Of a stretch of 64,000 bases of DNA, positions 10,408-19,079 are shown in pieces. Every line of letters begins with the position of its first letter. Within the stretch, counting starts at the first letter, position 1. The DNA comes from Pseudomonas gingeri. Lineage in GTDB: Bacteria; Pseudomonadota; Gammaproteobacteria; Pseudomonadales; Pseudomonadaceae. A program made the position numbers and the translations under genes. The notes below the pieces were generated by a model. It saw only the letters and a list, made by a program, of their open reading frames with translations, did not search any database and was not told where the DNA came from. Location: the NCBI RefSeq assembly GCF_013386165.1, contig NZ_JACAOS010000001.1, forward strand, positions 581,034-645,033. The letters run 5' to 3'.

Positions 10408-10597
10408 TTCAGCGCTCCTTTGGGTTTGATCGAGACCCGGGGATTGTGCTGGGAAATGGTGTAGCTGCCCAGGCCTTGTTGAGAGGGAAGTCTGGATAAC
10501 CGGCCGACTTGCCCGCATTATTAGCCCATAGCGCAGGTCGAAGGCGGCCCATAGTGGCCCTTCGATGGAACTCGACGGATAGCGATGTAACCTGACC

Positions 10598-10759
10598 ATG
10601 AACCCAGACGACAAGTTGATCGACCTTAATACCGAACGGGCCAAACGTGTCCATGATCTCAATGAAAAGCGCTTGAATGAAGTTCGCCAGGCGTTTGAAC
10701 AGGCCATGCCATTGGGCAAGGGCAAGAAAAAACCGAAGAACAAACCGAAAAAGCGCTGA
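10598..10759 (+). CDS. Small lysine-rich protein
   Basis: 53-residue protein with a charged helical first part (LIDLNTERAKRVHDLNEK) and a lysine/proline tail (KGKKKPKNKPKKR), so strongly basic. No signal peptide or membrane segment is present. A protein of this shape could bind nucleic acid or ribosomes, but I do not recognise it. The ATG lies close to the divergent LysR gene, and the ribosome binding site is weak. Support comes from clean coding composition and its position immediately before ccoM. Confidence 0.55.
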   Translation: MNPDDKLIDLNTERAKRVHDLNEKRLNEVRQAFEQAMPLGKGKKKPKNKPKKR

Positions 10760-10824
10760 TAGCCCCGCTGATTCTTGATATGGGTCAGTTATTTCCTTTC
10801 TCCCGCGCCCAGCCTCGGGCGGCA

Positions 10825-10838
10825 TTGACCCTGGTCAA
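10825..10838 (+). promoter_or_regulatory. ANR/FNR-type box before ccoM
   Basis: TTGACCCTGGTCAA has perfect half-sites TTGAC-N4-GTCAA. A possible -10 element TAACTT lies at 10861-10866, which puts the box centre (10831.5) at about -41, the standard activating position for FNR-family proteins. The ccoM start codon follows at 10904. Confidence 0.7.
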
Positions 10839-10903
10839 TTTCTCACTGTGCCTGCTGGGCTAACTTAGCTCCATCGCAACAGGGCAAGTGCAGGAGGCCA
10901 GTC

Positions 10904-11020
10904 ATGTTCTTCGATAACGTGGTGATCGCCGGAGTGCTGACAGTCGGACTCATGGTGATGTTCTTCGCCGGTTTTGGAATTTTTATCTGGAAAGACTCAC
11001 AGAAACGGAAGAAACCGTAG
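10904..11020 (+). CDS. ccoM: cbb3-type cytochrome oxidase subunit CcoM
   Basis: 38-residue single-pass membrane protein that starts MFFDNVVIAGVLTVG and continues through a hydrophobic helix into FIWKDSQKRKKP. It matches the CcoM subunit described for Pseudomonas stutzeri cbb3 oxidase in length, helix position and the conserved WKD plus basic tail. The subunit packs against the oxidase and helps its stability. GGAGG lies seven bases before the ATG, an ANR-type box lies upstream, and a strong tetraloop terminator follows at 11053. It is thus a monocistronic, low-oxygen-controlled unit far from any cco operon in this window. Confidence 0.85.
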   Translation: MFFDNVVIAGVLTVGLMVMFFAGFGIFIWKDSQKRKKP

Positions 11021-11052
11021 AGCTTCCAGGGAACGAGCACGCAAGGCATTTT

Positions 11053-11078
11053 GGGCGACTTCGGTCGCCCTTTTTTTT
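11053..11078 (+). terminator. Rho-independent terminator of ccoM
   Basis: GGGCGAC, loop TTCG, GTCGCCC and then eight T: a perfect seven-base stem with a stable UUCG tetraloop, 33 bases after the ccoM stop. Confidence 0.9.
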
Positions 11079-11131
11079 GGTTTTTTTCCAGGCGCAACAG
11101 GTATTGGCGTTCCCACTCAATCACGGGAAAT

Positions 11132-11168
11132 AAAAAAGGTGCGGTCCCGACAGGAGCGCACCTTTTTT
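11132..11168. terminator. Bidirectional terminator after pit gene
   Basis: AAAAAAGGTGCG and CGCACCTTTTTT flank a 13-base loop, directly after the stop of the leftward phosphate transporter gene. The A and T runs on either side allow function in both directions. Confidence 0.75.
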
Positions 11169-11184
11169 CGTTAACCGCTCGAGA

Positions 11185-12660
11185 TCAGCTGCCGAGCACT
11201 ATCGTCGACAGCCAGAACAGGCCGGCGGACAAGCCGATGGTCATTGGCAGGGTCAACAGCCACGCCAGCAGGATGGTCTTGATGGTGCTGCCTTGCAGGC
11301 CGCTCTTGCTGGCAATCATGGTCCCAGCCACACCCGACGACAGTACGTGGGTGGTCGAGACGGGCAGGGCGACGATATTCGCCAGGGCGATCAGGCCGGC
11401 GGTGGTGATTTGCGCCGACATGCCCTGGGCATAGGTCATGCCCTGCTTGCCGATCTTCTCGCCGATGGTCAGGACTACACGTTTCCAGCCGATCATGGTG
11501 CCCAGGCCCAGGGCCAGGGCGACGGCCATGATTACCCAGAACGGTGCGTATTCGGTGGTGGCGGTCAGGTCCTTGCGCAGTTTCTCCAGGTCGGCCTTTT
11601 CACGGGAATCCAGGCCTGGCAACTTGCCGACTTGCTTGGCGGTGTCATCCAGGCAAAGCAGGTCGCGACGCACTTCGATGCGCTTGTCCGGCGACAGCGA
11701 ATGGTAGTCGGTCACACCCGTGAGGTTGCTCATCAGGGCGTTGATGTTCGCTTCGGTCCGTTGCGGGTTGCAACGGAACTTGCCCGGCATATCGTCCGCT
11801 ACATTCTTGCCCAGGGCGAGGAAGTCGCTCAGGGTGGCGTTGTTACGCTGATAGAACTGACTCAGGTGCAGGGTTGCATCGCGGGTGCGTTCGATCTGAT
11901 AAGTGGTGGTACTCAGGTCGAGCACGAATTGCGCCGGGACGATACCGATCAGCACCAGCATGATCAGGCCGATGCCTTTCTGGCCATCGTTGGAGCCGTG
12001 CACGAAACTCACGGCCATGGCGGAGATCACCAGCACCATGCGGTTCCAGAACGGCGGGTGCTTCTTGTCGTCGAGCTTGCGCCGTTGTTCCGGGGTCTTG
12101 TGCATCTTGGACTGCGGGCGCCACCATTTCAGGCCGACCAGTATCAGGCCCGCCAACAGCAAACCGGCAATCGGCGAGAAAACCAGCGAGGCACCGATAT
12201 CCACGGCCTTCTGCCAGTTCACCCCTTCGCTCACCGGAATACCGTTGAGCAGGGCATTGGCCAGGCCGACACCGAGGATCGAACCGATCAGGGTGTGGGA
12301 GCTGGAGGCCGGGATACCGAAGTACCAGGTGCCCAGGTTCCAGGCGATGGCCGCGGCGAGCAGGGAAAACACCATGGCCAGGCCATGTCCGGTGTTGACG
12401 TTGATCAGCAGCTCGACCGGCAACAGGTGGACGATTGCATAGGCCACGCCGACGCCGCCCAGCAGCACGCCGAGGAAGTTGAACACACCGGAAAAGAACA
12501 CCGCCAGGTGGGGCGGCATGGCTTTGGTGTAGATAACAGTGGCTACCGCGTTAGCGGTGTCATGAAAGCCGTTGATGAACTCGAAGCTGAGGACAAAGGC
12601 CAGGGCGAGCACCAGGCTCACAAGCACCCAGGCATCCAGTCCGCTGAATAAATCGATCAT
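11185..12660 (-). CDS. Inorganic phosphate transporter, Pit family
   Basis: 491-residue membrane carrier that takes up metal-phosphate with protons. The two inverted PHO-4 repeats are clear: N-terminal GFHDTANAVATVIYT and SSSHTLIGSILG, and C-terminal SFVHGSNDGQKGIGLI and VSTTHVLSSGV. A hydrophilic loop of about 150 residues (from near 265) separates two late helices; it holds CNPQRTEANIN and is rich in charged residues, as in bacterial PitA. The length fits PitA (about 490-500). The gene stands alone between the ccoM unit and a small gene. Confidence 0.93.
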   Translation of the reverse strand: MIDLFSGLDAWVLVSLVLALAFVLSFEFINGFHDTANAVATVIYTKAMPPHLAVFFSGVFNFLGVLLGGVGVAYAIVHLLPVELLINVNTGHGLAMVFSLLAAAIAWNLGTWYFGIPASSSHTLIGSILGVGLANALLNGIPVSEGVNWQKAVDIGASLVFSPIAGLLLAGLILVGLKWWRPQSKMHKTPEQRRKLDDKKHPPFWNRMVLVISAMAVSFVHGSNDGQKGIGLIMLVLIGIVPAQFVLDLSTTTYQIERTRDATLHLSQFYQRNNATLSDFLALGKNVADDMPGKFRCNPQRTEANINALMSNLTGVTDYHSLSPDKRIEVRRDLLCLDDTAKQVGKLPGLDSREKADLEKLRKDLTATTEYAPFWVIMAVALALGLGTMIGWKRVVLTIGEKIGKQGMTYAQGMSAQITTAGLIALANIVALPVSTTHVLSSGVAGTMIASKSGLQGSTIKTILLAWLLTLPMTIGLSAGLFWLSTIVLGS

Positions 12661-12876
12661 GAAGGTTTTCTGACCCGGTCATAAGGGGGCGCGATTATGC
12701 CAGAAAACTTTCAGCTGAGGGCCTGCCTGACACCATTTGACCTGAGCGGGTGGTCAAGGCCGACGATTGACACGCGGATGGCGTAAGTCTTGGCGTCCAG
12801 CGGGCCAGGTATTGTCCGGGTAGGAAAGACCAGGCGGCGACGGGCAGGGCTCGGCAAGGTTCAATACCGATTAAGC

Positions 12877-13077
12877 CTAAGGCTCTTCGGCCTTGAGTTC
12901 CTTTTCCATTTTTTGCAGTTCCTGGGTAAACGCCTGATCCAGAAGACTGGCTCGTTTGCGCCAGGGTTTGCGTTCCGGTTCGGGTTGCGCGGCGTAGGTG
13001 GTGACAGCCCCGCCGTAAACATCCTTGTAACGTTGTTCCTGGCGCTCAAGTTCCGCGCGCAGTTCGTCTTTCGTCAC
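12877..13077 (-). CDS. Small charged hypothetical protein
   Basis: 66-residue soluble protein, mostly charged and probably helical ([20 protein letters not shown] at the start, [20 protein letters not shown] at the end). The start is GTG, with TAGGTAGT nearby upstream. A perfect TATAAT at 13210-13215 on the same strand gives a plausible promoter with a leader of about 125 bases. I recognise the type from Pseudomonas genomes but know no function. Confidence 0.6.
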   Translation of the reverse strand: MTKDELRAELERQEQRYKDVYGGAVTTYAAQPEPERKPWRKRASLLDQAFTQELQKMEKELKAEEP

Positions 13078-13209
13078 AGTACTACCTAATTTGAGTTGAA
13101 TGATTGTGTTCCATTAAACACAACCGCCCCGGCGAGACGTTCAATGTCGAGCTTGAACGCTGACAGTCGAACCCCTGTCGGGCCAGACGGCCTTGAGGTC
13201 GCACAGGGT

Positions 13210-13215
13210 ATTATA
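13210..13215 (-). promoter_or_regulatory. Candidate -10 element (TATAAT) for small gene 12877-13077
   Basis: The minus strand reads TATAAT here, with only weak -35 candidates about 17 bases upstream. The near-palindromic tract upstream (GTCAGTCAAAC) could hold a regulator site. Confidence 0.35.
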
Positions 13216-13460
13216 GCGGTCGGTTTGACTGACACTATCGCGAAGATAAGGGAGTTCGTCAACTTTGTCGGTGACTTTTGTGATGTAGGATGTTTTAACT
13301 GTAACTTGAGGGCGAGGTAACCGCTGCCTGTTTTTTGACGACAATTATCAATTCAAGTTGCAGTGCAATAAGCCCGATACTTGGAAGTACAATCCCGGGT
13401 CTGTTGAAAAACCACTGTTCAACTTCTGAAATAGACGGCGTGTGCACGATCGCGAAGGGG

Positions 13461-13550
13461 AAAAAAACGGCCTCACTTCGTGGGTGAGGCCGGACCGACG
13501 GATCCCCCGGTGGGTACCTGACCAGTATCCCGGGAAATCCGTAGCGGCGC
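13461..13550 (-). ncRNA. Candidate small RNA divergent from pcaR
   Basis: The minus strand carries TTGACC (13578-13583), TATACC (13557-13562, spacing 15) and, about 70 bases further, a perfect nine-base hairpin CGGCCTCAC / GTGAGGCCG (13468-13492) followed by seven T. The terminator works only leftward, and no protein gene ends here, so a transcript of about 90 bases is the simplest reading. It contains several GGA triplets. The promoter abuts the PcaR-type boxes at 13584-13617. I cannot assign it to a known sRNA family. Confidence 0.45.
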
Positions 13551-13583
13551 GTTTAAGGTATAAGCTGCGGCGATCAGGGTCAA

Positions 13584-13598
13584 TTGCGATTATCGGTC
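13584..13598 (-). promoter_or_regulatory. Second, weaker PcaR-type box before pcaR
   Basis: TTGCGATTATCGGTC matches the reverse of the PcaR sequence at 12 of 15 positions and lies five bases from the exact box at 13603, in inverted orientation. The pair would suit binding of an IclR-family dimer or tetramer. Confidence 0.5.
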
Positions 13599-13602
13599 AT
13601 TG

Positions 13603-13617
13603 GTTCGATAATCGCAC
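13603..13617 (+). promoter_or_regulatory. PcaR box upstream of pcaR
   Basis: GTTCGATAATCGCAC is identical to the 15-base PcaR site that I recall from the P. putida pcaIJ promoter. It lies 79 bases before the pcaR start and suggests autoregulation. Confidence 0.8.
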
Positions 13618-13695
13618 AAAGTTGAAGGTTCCTGGCTTGCCTATCCGCCGGGGCCAGGCCTGTAATGGGTCTCCACGGCAGACAAGGAATTTGCA

Positions 13696-14538
13696 ATGAA
13701 CGATCAACTGCGTGATGCCTTCGCCTCCGTGGCGCCGCCCATCGTCGCCTCGCCGGCCAAGCGTATCCAGGCGCTGACCGGCGACCCCGACTTCATGACC
13801 TCGCTGGCCCGTGGCCTGGCGGTGGTGCAGGCGTTCCAGGAGCGCAAGCGGCACCTGACCATTGCGCAGATCAGCCACCGCACGGAAATTCCACGGGCGG
13901 CCGTGCGCCGTTGCCTGCATACCTTGATCAAGCTCGGCTATGCCACTACCGACGGACGGACCTATTCGCTGTTGCCCAAGGTGCTGACCCTGGGGCACGC
14001 CTACCTGTCGTCCACGCCCCTGGCGGTATCGGCGCAACCCTACCTCGACCGTATGAGCGATCAACTGCACGAAGCCTGCAACATGGCGACCCTGGAGGGT
14101 GACGACATCCTCTATATCGCCCGTTCCGCCACCACCCAGCGGCTGATCTCGGTCGATCTCTCGGTGGGCGGGCGCTTGCCGGCCTATTGCACGTCCATGG
14201 GCCGAATCCTGCTGGCGGCCCTGGACGACGCTTCGTTGCACGAGTACCTCGACCACGCCGATTTGCACGCCAAGACCAGCCGGACCCTGCACACTCGCGA
14301 TGCCTTGCTCGAATGCCTGCAACAGGTGCGCCAGCAGGGTTGGTGCATTGTCGATCAGGAACTCGAACAAGGTTTGCGTTCGATTGCCGTGCCGGTCTAC
14401 GACGCTTCCGGGCAAGTGCTGGCGGCGCTGAATGTCAGTACCCATGCCGGGCGTGTCAGTTGCAGCGAGCTGGAGCAGCGGGTGCTGCCGAGCATGCTCA
14501 AGGCCAGCCGTGAGCTGAGTGCCCAGTTGTTTTCCTGA
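13696..14538 (+). CDS. pcaR: IclR-family regulator PcaR of the beta-ketoadipate pathway
   Basis: 280-residue IclR-type regulator that responds to beta-ketoadipate and activates pca genes. The winged helix-turn-helix spans about residues 35-95 (MTSLARGLAVVQAFQERK, then LTIAQISHRTEIPRAAVRRC), followed by the ligand domain with the typical LPAYCTSMGRILLAAL and QGWCIVDQELEQGLRSIAVP segments. AAGGAA lies eight bases before the ATG. The position next to pcaIJF and the PcaR boxes on either side of the gene make the assignment firm. Confidence 0.95.
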   Translation: MNDQLRDAFASVAPPIVASPAKRIQALTGDPDFMTSLARGLAVVQAFQERKRHLTIAQISHRTEIPRAAVRRCLHTLIKLGYATTDGRTYSLLPKVLTLGHAYLSSTPLAVSAQPYLDRMSDQLHEACNMATLEGDDILYIARSATTQRLISVDLSVGGRLPAYCTSMGRILLAALDDASLHEYLDHADLHAKTSRTLHTRDALLECLQQVRQQGWCIVDQELEQGLRSIAVPVYDASGQVLAALNVSTHAGRVSCSELEQRVLPSMLKASRELSAQLFS

Positions 14539-14606
14539 GCCCCACACCGGCTACGCTTTCCCGGGCGAATGGCTCGAAAGGTAAACCGGTAGCTTGCAAA
14601 CAAGTT

Positions 14607-14639
14607 GTTCGATTATCGAACGGTTAATCGATTATCGGA
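14607..14639 (+). promoter_or_regulatory. PcaR-type operator with repeat before pcaI
   Basis: GTTCGATTATCGAAC (14607-14621) is a perfect palindromic version of the PcaR box. The core TCGATTATCG recurs at 14628-14637, so two direct copies sit about 100 bases before pcaI. This resembles the repeats reported at PcaR-controlled promoters. Confidence 0.7.
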
Positions 14640-14733
14640 TTGTTTGGCCGTCGACCCCCGGCTTACCCTGATCTCATCACGGCGCTGAACCGCGCGCCGC
14701 CCTCAGGCTGGTTTAAACCGGGAGTCTGCACCC

Positions 14734-15591
14734 ATGGCTGAAATCCTTTCGCTGCATGAAGCGGTGAAGCAGTTCGTCAACGACGGCGATACCGTCGCGC
14801 TCGAAGGCTTCACTCATCTGATTCCGACGGCGGCGGGTCATGAAATCATTCGTCAGGGCAAGAAAGACCTGACGCTGGTGCGTATGACCCCCGACCTGGT
14901 CTATGACCAGCTCATCGGCGCCGGTTGCGCCCGCAAGCTGATCTTCTCCTGGGGCGGCAATCCGGGCGTGGGCTCGCTGCACCGCCTGCGCGATGCCGTC
15001 GAGAAACACTGGCCACACCCGCTGGAAATCGAAGAGCACAGCCATGCCGACCTGGCCAACGCCTATGTGGCCGGCGCTTCCGGCTTGCCGTTCGCGGTAT
15101 TGCGGGCCTACGCCGGTTCCGACCTGCCGAAGGTCAATCCGCTGATCAAGACGGTTACCTGCCCGTTCACCGGTGAAGTGTTGGCCGCCGTCCCCTCGGT
15201 ACGCCCGGACGTCACCGTGATCCATGCGCAGAAGGCCGACCGCAAGGGCAACGTGCTGCTCTGGGGCATTCTTGGTGTGCAGAAGGAAGCGGCCCTGGCG
15301 GCCAAACGCTGCATCGTAACGGTCGAGGAGATCGTCGACGACTTGCAGGCGCCGATGAACGCCTGCGTCTTGCCGACCTGGGCCCTGAGCGCGGTCTGTC
15401 ATGTGCCAGGTGGCGCGCACCCGTCCTACGCCCATGGGTATACCGAGCGCGACAACCGTTTCTACCAGGCTTGGGACCCGATTGCCCGCGACCGCGCCAC
15501 CTTTACCGCCTGGATCGACGAGTACATCCATGGCACTGCGGACTTTGCCGAGTTCCAGCGCAAACTGGCCCACGCTTCGGAGGTTAAGTGA
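14734..15591 (+). CDS. pcaI: 3-oxoadipate CoA-transferase subunit A (CatI-type)
   Basis: 285-residue alpha subunit of a class I CoA-transferase, which moves CoA from succinyl-CoA to 3-oxoadipate. The N-terminal GDTVALEGFTHLIPTAAGHE carries the glycine-rich CoA loop. It is longer than P. putida PcaI (about 231 residues) and matches the CatI/PA0226-like type (about 280), with the extra C-terminal part HPSYAHGYTERDNRFYQAWD. GGGAG lies before the ATG. Its stop overlaps the start of the beta subunit (TGATG), so the two are translated together. Confidence 0.92.
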   Translation: MAEILSLHEAVKQFVNDGDTVALEGFTHLIPTAAGHEIIRQGKKDLTLVRMTPDLVYDQLIGAGCARKLIFSWGGNPGVGSLHRLRDAVEKHWPHPLEIEEHSHADLANAYVAGASGLPFAVLRAYAGSDLPKVNPLIKTVTCPFTGEVLAAVPSVRPDVTVIHAQKADRKGNVLLWGILGVQKEAALAAKRCIVTVEEIVDDLQAPMNACVLPTWALSAVCHVPGGAHPSYAHGYTERDNRFYQAWDPIARDRATFTAWIDEYIHGTADFAEFQRKLAHASEVK

Positions 15592-16370
15592 TGACCTACA
15601 CCACCAATGAAATGATGACGGTGGCCGCGGCCCGTCGACTGAAGAACGGTTCGGTCTGCTTCGTCGGCATCGGCCTGCCGTCCAAGGCCGCCAACCTGGC
15701 GCGCCTGACCTCTTCGCCGGACGTGGTGCTGATCTACGAGTCGGGTCCGATTGGCGCCAAGCCCAGTGTATTGCCACTGTCCATCGGTGACGGCGAGCTG
15801 GCGGAAACCGCCGACACCGTGGTGCCGACCGGTGAGATCTTCCGTTACTGGCTGCAAGGTGGGCGCATCGATGTCGGCTTTCTCGGCGCGGCCCAGGTCG
15901 ACCGTTTCGGCAATATCAACACCACTGTGGTCGGTGACTATTTCTCGCCCAAGGTCCGCCTGCCCGGTGCCGGTGGCGCGCCGGAAATCGCCGGCTCGGC
16001 GAAAAGCGTCCTGATCATCCTCAAGCAGTCGGCGCGCTCCTTTGTCGACAAGCTGGACTTCATCACCTCGGTCGGTCATGGCGAAGGCGGCGACTCGCGC
16101 AAACGCCTGGGCCTGCCGGGTGCCGGTCCGGTGGGCATCATCACCGACCTGTGCATCATGGAGCCGCAAGCCCCCAGCCACGAGTTCGTGGTCACCGCGT
16201 TGCACCCGGGGGTGACCCGCGAGCAAGTGATCGCCGCCACCGGCTGGGCCGTGCGCTTTGCCGATCAGGTCGCGGTCAGCGACGTGCCCAGCGAGACCGA
16301 GCTGAACGCTTTGCGTGACCTTGAGGTCCGCACTGCCGCGGCCCATGGCCAGACCCCAGGAGAAGCCTGA
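15591..16370 (+). CDS. pcaJ: 3-oxoadipate CoA-transferase subunit B (CatJ-type)
   Basis: 259-residue beta subunit that pairs with PcaI. The catalytic glutamate is E50 in [13 protein letters not shown], the position of the covalent glutamyl-CoA intermediate in class I CoA-transferases. Other family parts are [14 protein letters not shown] and the [14 protein letters not shown] loop. I chose the ATG at 15591, which overlaps the pcaI stop by one base (TGATG), over the GTG one codon earlier. The stop again overlaps the pcaF start. Confidence 0.92.
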   Translation: MTYTTNEMMTVAAARRLKNGSVCFVGIGLPSKAANLARLTSSPDVVLIYESGPIGAKPSVLPLSIGDGELAETADTVVPTGEIFRYWLQGGRIDVGFLGAAQVDRFGNINTTVVGDYFSPKVRLPGAGGAPEIAGSAKSVLIILKQSARSFVDKLDFITSVGHGEGGDSRKRLGLPGAGPVGIITDLCIMEPQAPSHEFVVTALHPGVTREQVIAATGWAVRFADQVAVSDVPSETELNALRDLEVRTAAAHGQTPGEA

Positions 16371-17572
16371 TGCGCGACGTCTTTATCTGTGATGCCATTC
16401 GCACCCCCATCGGTCGTTTCGGTGGCGGCCTGGCCGGTGTCCGCGCCGATGACCTGGCGGCGATCCCGATCAAGGCGCTGATGGAACGTAACCCGTCGGT
16501 GAACTGGAACGAGGTCGATGAGGTATTTCTCGGCTGCGCCAACCAGTCCGGCGAAGACAACCGCAACGTCGCCCGCATGGCGCTGTTGCTGGCGGGGTTG
16601 CCGGAGACGGTGCCCGGTGTGACCCTCAATCGCCTCTGCGCCTCGGGCCTGGATGCCATTGGTACCGCGTTCCGCGCCATTGCCAGCGGCGAGATGGAAC
16701 TGGCGATTGCCGGTGGTGTGGAATCCATGTCCCGTGCTCCTTTCGTGATGGGCAAGGCTGACGCGGCGTTCTCGCGCAATATGAAACTGGAAGACACCAC
16801 CATTGGCTGGCGTTTCATCAACCCGCTGATGAAGGCCCAGTACGGTGTTGATGCGATGCCGCAGACCGCCGACAACGTGGCGGACGATTACCAGGTGTCG
16901 CGCGCCGATCAGGACGCCTTTGCCCTGCGCAGCCAGGAACGTGCGGCGCTCGCCCAGGCCTCGGGTTTCTTCAGCGAGGAAATCGTAGCGGTGCGTATCG
17001 CCCACAAAAAAGGCGAAACCGTGGTCGAGCACGATGAGCATCCACGGGCCGATACGACGCTGGAAGCCCTGACCCGACTCAAGCCGGTCAACGGTCCGGA
17101 CAAGACCGTTACCGCCGGCAATGCGTCCGGTGTCAACGATGGGGCCGCCGCACTGATCCTGGCGTCTGCCGCGGCGGTGAAGAAACATGGCCTGACGGCC
17201 CGTGCCCGGGTACTCGGCATGGCCAGTGCGGGTGTCGCACCCCGGGTCATGGGGATCGGTCCGGTACCGGCGGTGCGCAAATTGACCGAGCGGCTGGGGC
17301 TGGCCGTCAGCGACTTCGACGTCATCGAACTGAACGAAGCGTTCGCCAGCCAGGGCCTGGCGGTGCTGCGTGAGCTGGGTCTCGCTGACGATGCCGCGCA
17401 GGTCAATCCGAACGGTGGCGCCATCGCCCTCGGCCATCCGCTGGGCATGAGCGGCGCACGCCTGGTGCTGACCGCACTGCACCAGCTGGAACGGATCGGT
17501 GGCAGCAAGGGCCTGGCGACCCTGTGTGTCGGCGTCGGGCAGGGGATGGCGCTGGCGATTGAACGGGTCTGA
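16370..17572 (+). CDS. pcaF: 3-oxoadipyl-CoA thiolase
   Basis: 400-residue thiolase that splits 3-oxoadipyl-CoA into succinyl-CoA and acetyl-CoA, the last step of the pathway. The nucleophile is C90 in [13 protein letters not shown]. The catalytic pair is H356 in [11 protein letters not shown] and C386 in [13 protein letters not shown] is present near 322. The length is exactly that of the PcaF/PaaJ group. It is translationally coupled to pcaJ (TGATG). Confidence 0.95.
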   Translation: MRDVFICDAIRTPIGRFGGGLAGVRADDLAAIPIKALMERNPSVNWNEVDEVFLGCANQSGEDNRNVARMALLLAGLPETVPGVTLNRLCASGLDAIGTAFRAIASGEMELAIAGGVESMSRAPFVMGKADAAFSRNMKLEDTTIGWRFINPLMKAQYGVDAMPQTADNVADDYQVSRADQDAFALRSQERAALAQASGFFSEEIVAVRIAHKKGETVVEHDEHPRADTTLEALTRLKPVNGPDKTVTAGNASGVNDGAAALILASAAAVKKHGLTARARVLGMASAGVAPRVMGIGPVPAVRKLTERLGLAVSDFDVIELNEAFASQGLAVLRELGLADDAAQVNPNGGAIALGHPLGMSGARLVLTALHQLERIGGSKGLATLCVGVGQGMALAIERV

Positions 17573-17594
17573 GAGTCGCGGGCAATAAAACAGG

Positions 17595-17629
17595 CGCCCG
17601 GATGATGGCCACGGACTGTCATTCGGGCG
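17595..17629 (+). terminator. Hairpin between pcaF and pcaT
   Basis: CGCCCGGATGA and TCATTCGGGCG form an imperfect 11-base stem (one mismatch), followed by ATTGTTCTTGT. It may be a weak terminator or an mRNA processing or stability element that separates pcaIJF from pcaT. Confidence 0.45.
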
Positions 17630-17700
17630 ATTGTTCTTGTAAAACAGGTCTGTTGCGAAGTATGTCTAAACTGCAACTTACCTCCTTCGAGTGATGACAC

Positions 17701-18996
17701 ATGACAACAACAACGATGCCGTACACCCCCGAAGAACGTAACAAAAGAATTTTTGCCATTGTCGGTGCCTCTTCCGGCAATCTGGTCGAGTGGTTCGACT
17801 TCTACGTCTATGCCTTCTGCGCCATCTACTTTGCCCCGGCGTTTTTTCCATCCGGCGATCCCACGGCGCAGTTGCTCAACACCGCCGGCGTGTTTGCCGC
17901 CGGTTTCCTGATGCGGCCCATCGGTGGCTGGTTGTTCGGGCGCGTGGCTGACAAGCACGGTCGCAAGAACTCGATGATGATCTCGGTGCTGATGATGTGC
18001 GCCGGCTCCCTGGTGATCGCCTTCCTGCCGACCTACGCGAGCATCGGTGCCTGGGCGCCGTTTCTGCTACTGGTCGCGCGCCTGTTCCAGGGCCTGTCGG
18101 TGGGCGGGGAATACGGCACCACCGCGACCTACATGAGTGAGGTGGCCCTGCGCGGCCAACGCGGCTTTTTCGCCTCGTTCCAGTACGTGACCCTGATCGG
18201 CGGGCAATTGCTGGCGGTGCTGGTGCTGGTGATCCTGCAGCAGTTCCTCTCCGAGCCTGAGCTCAAGGCCTGGGGCTGGCGGATCCCGTTCGTGATCGGC
18301 GCCATCGCGGCATTGATCTCGCTGTTGCTGCGTCGCTCCCTGAAGGAAACCACCAGCAAGGAAACCCGCCAGGACAAGGACGCCGGCAGCATGCGGGCGT
18401 TGTTCCGCGACCACAAGGCGGCCTTTATCACCGTACTCGGCTATACCGCCGGCGGCTCGCTGATTTTCTACACCTTCACCACGTACATGCAGAAGTACCT
18501 GGTGAACACCGCCGGCATGACCGCCAAGACCGCCAGTTTCATCATGACCGGCGTGTTGTTCCTCTATATGTGCATGCAACCGTTGTTCGGCCTGCTCTCG
18601 GACCGTATCGGCCGGCGTAGCAGCATGCTCTGGTTTGGCGCCCTGGGCACTCTGTGCACCGTGCCGATCCTGCTGACCCTGAAGACCGTGACCAGCCCGT
18701 TCCTGGCCTTCGTGCTGATCACCCTGGCGCTGGCGATCGTCAGTTTCTATACCTCCATCAGCGGCCTGGTCAAAGCCGAGATGTTCCCGGTCCAGGTGCG
18801 TGCACTGGGCGTGGGCCTGGCCTACGCGGTGGCGAATGCGATCTTCGGCGGCTCGGCGGAATACGTGGCCCTGAACCTGAAGTCGGTGGGGATGGAAAAC
18901 GCCTTCTACTGGTATGTGACGGTGATGATGGCGGTGGCCTTCCTGTTCAGCCTGCGCCTGCCGAAAGAAGCGGCGTACCTGCACCACGATCACTGA
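17701..18996 (+). CDS. pcaT: MFS transporter PcaT (dicarboxylate/3-oxoadipate type)
   Basis: 431-residue MFS carrier of the metabolite-H+ symporter group (KgtP/PcaT). It opens with [18 protein letters not shown] and has the family loops [12 protein letters not shown] and [11 protein letters not shown] and the charged [15 protein letters not shown] helix. It sits between pcaF and pcaD, as in other pseudomonad pca clusters, and would import 3-oxoadipate. A perfect A-rich motif AACAACAA covers codons 2-5, at the spot where Hfq/Crc would block initiation. Confidence 0.88.
   Translation: MTTTTMPYTPEERNKRIFAIVGASSGNLVEWFDFYVYAFCAIYFAPAFFPSGDPTAQLLNTAGVFAAGFLMRPIGGWLFGRVADKHGRKNSMMISVLMMCAGSLVIAFLPTYASIGAWAPFLLLVARLFQGLSVGGEYGTTATYMSEVALRGQRGFFASFQYVTLIGGQLLAVLVLVILQQFLSEPELKAWGWRIPFVIGAIAALISLLLRRSLKETTSKETRQDKDAGSMRALFRDHKAAFITVLGYTAGGSLIFYTFTTYMQKYLVNTAGMTAKTASFIMTGVLFLYMCMQPLFGLLSDRIGRRSSMLWFGALGTLCTVPILLTLKTVTSPFLAFVLITLALAIVSFYTSISGLVKAEMFPVQVRALGVGLAYAVANAIFGGSAEYVALNLKSVGMENAFYWYVTVMMAVAFLFSLRLPKEAAYLHHDH
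17706..17713 (+). promoter_or_regulatory. Hfq/Crc catabolite-activity motif in the pcaT start region
   Basis: AACAACAA fits the AANAANAA consensus exactly and begins two bases after the start codon. At this position Hfq with Crc could block translation initiation when preferred carbon sources are present. Confidence 0.55.
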
Positions 18997-19003
18997 TCGG
19001 TTC

Positions 19004-19024
19004 GCGCGCCCTTGATGGGCGCGC
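19004..19024 (+). other. Perfect hairpin between pcaT and pcaD
   Basis: GCGCGCCC, loop TTGAT, GGGCGCGC: an eight-base GC stem eight bases after the pcaT stop, without a T run. It lies where pcaB is found in related clusters, and could be an mRNA stability element. Confidence 0.5.
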
Positions 19025-19079
19025 ATGAGCTGGGTAACCAGCAGGCCATACATTGGGTTTTTACTTGAAGGGGATGAAC

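Noticed and set aside
9529..10743. Longer LysR protein of 404 residues
   Set aside because: The first 112 residues have no LysR match, cross the divergent small gene, and the GTG at 10407 has a good ribosome binding site.
13141..13344. A 67-codon minus-strand ORF upstream of the small gene
   Set aside because: It spans the TATAAT promoter candidate, has no good ribosome binding site and no coding character.
13461..13550. Assignment of the candidate sRNA to the RsmX/Y/Z family
   Set aside because: Several GGA triplets are present, but they do not clearly lie in hairpin loops and the overall sequence does not resemble the Rsm RNAs I know.
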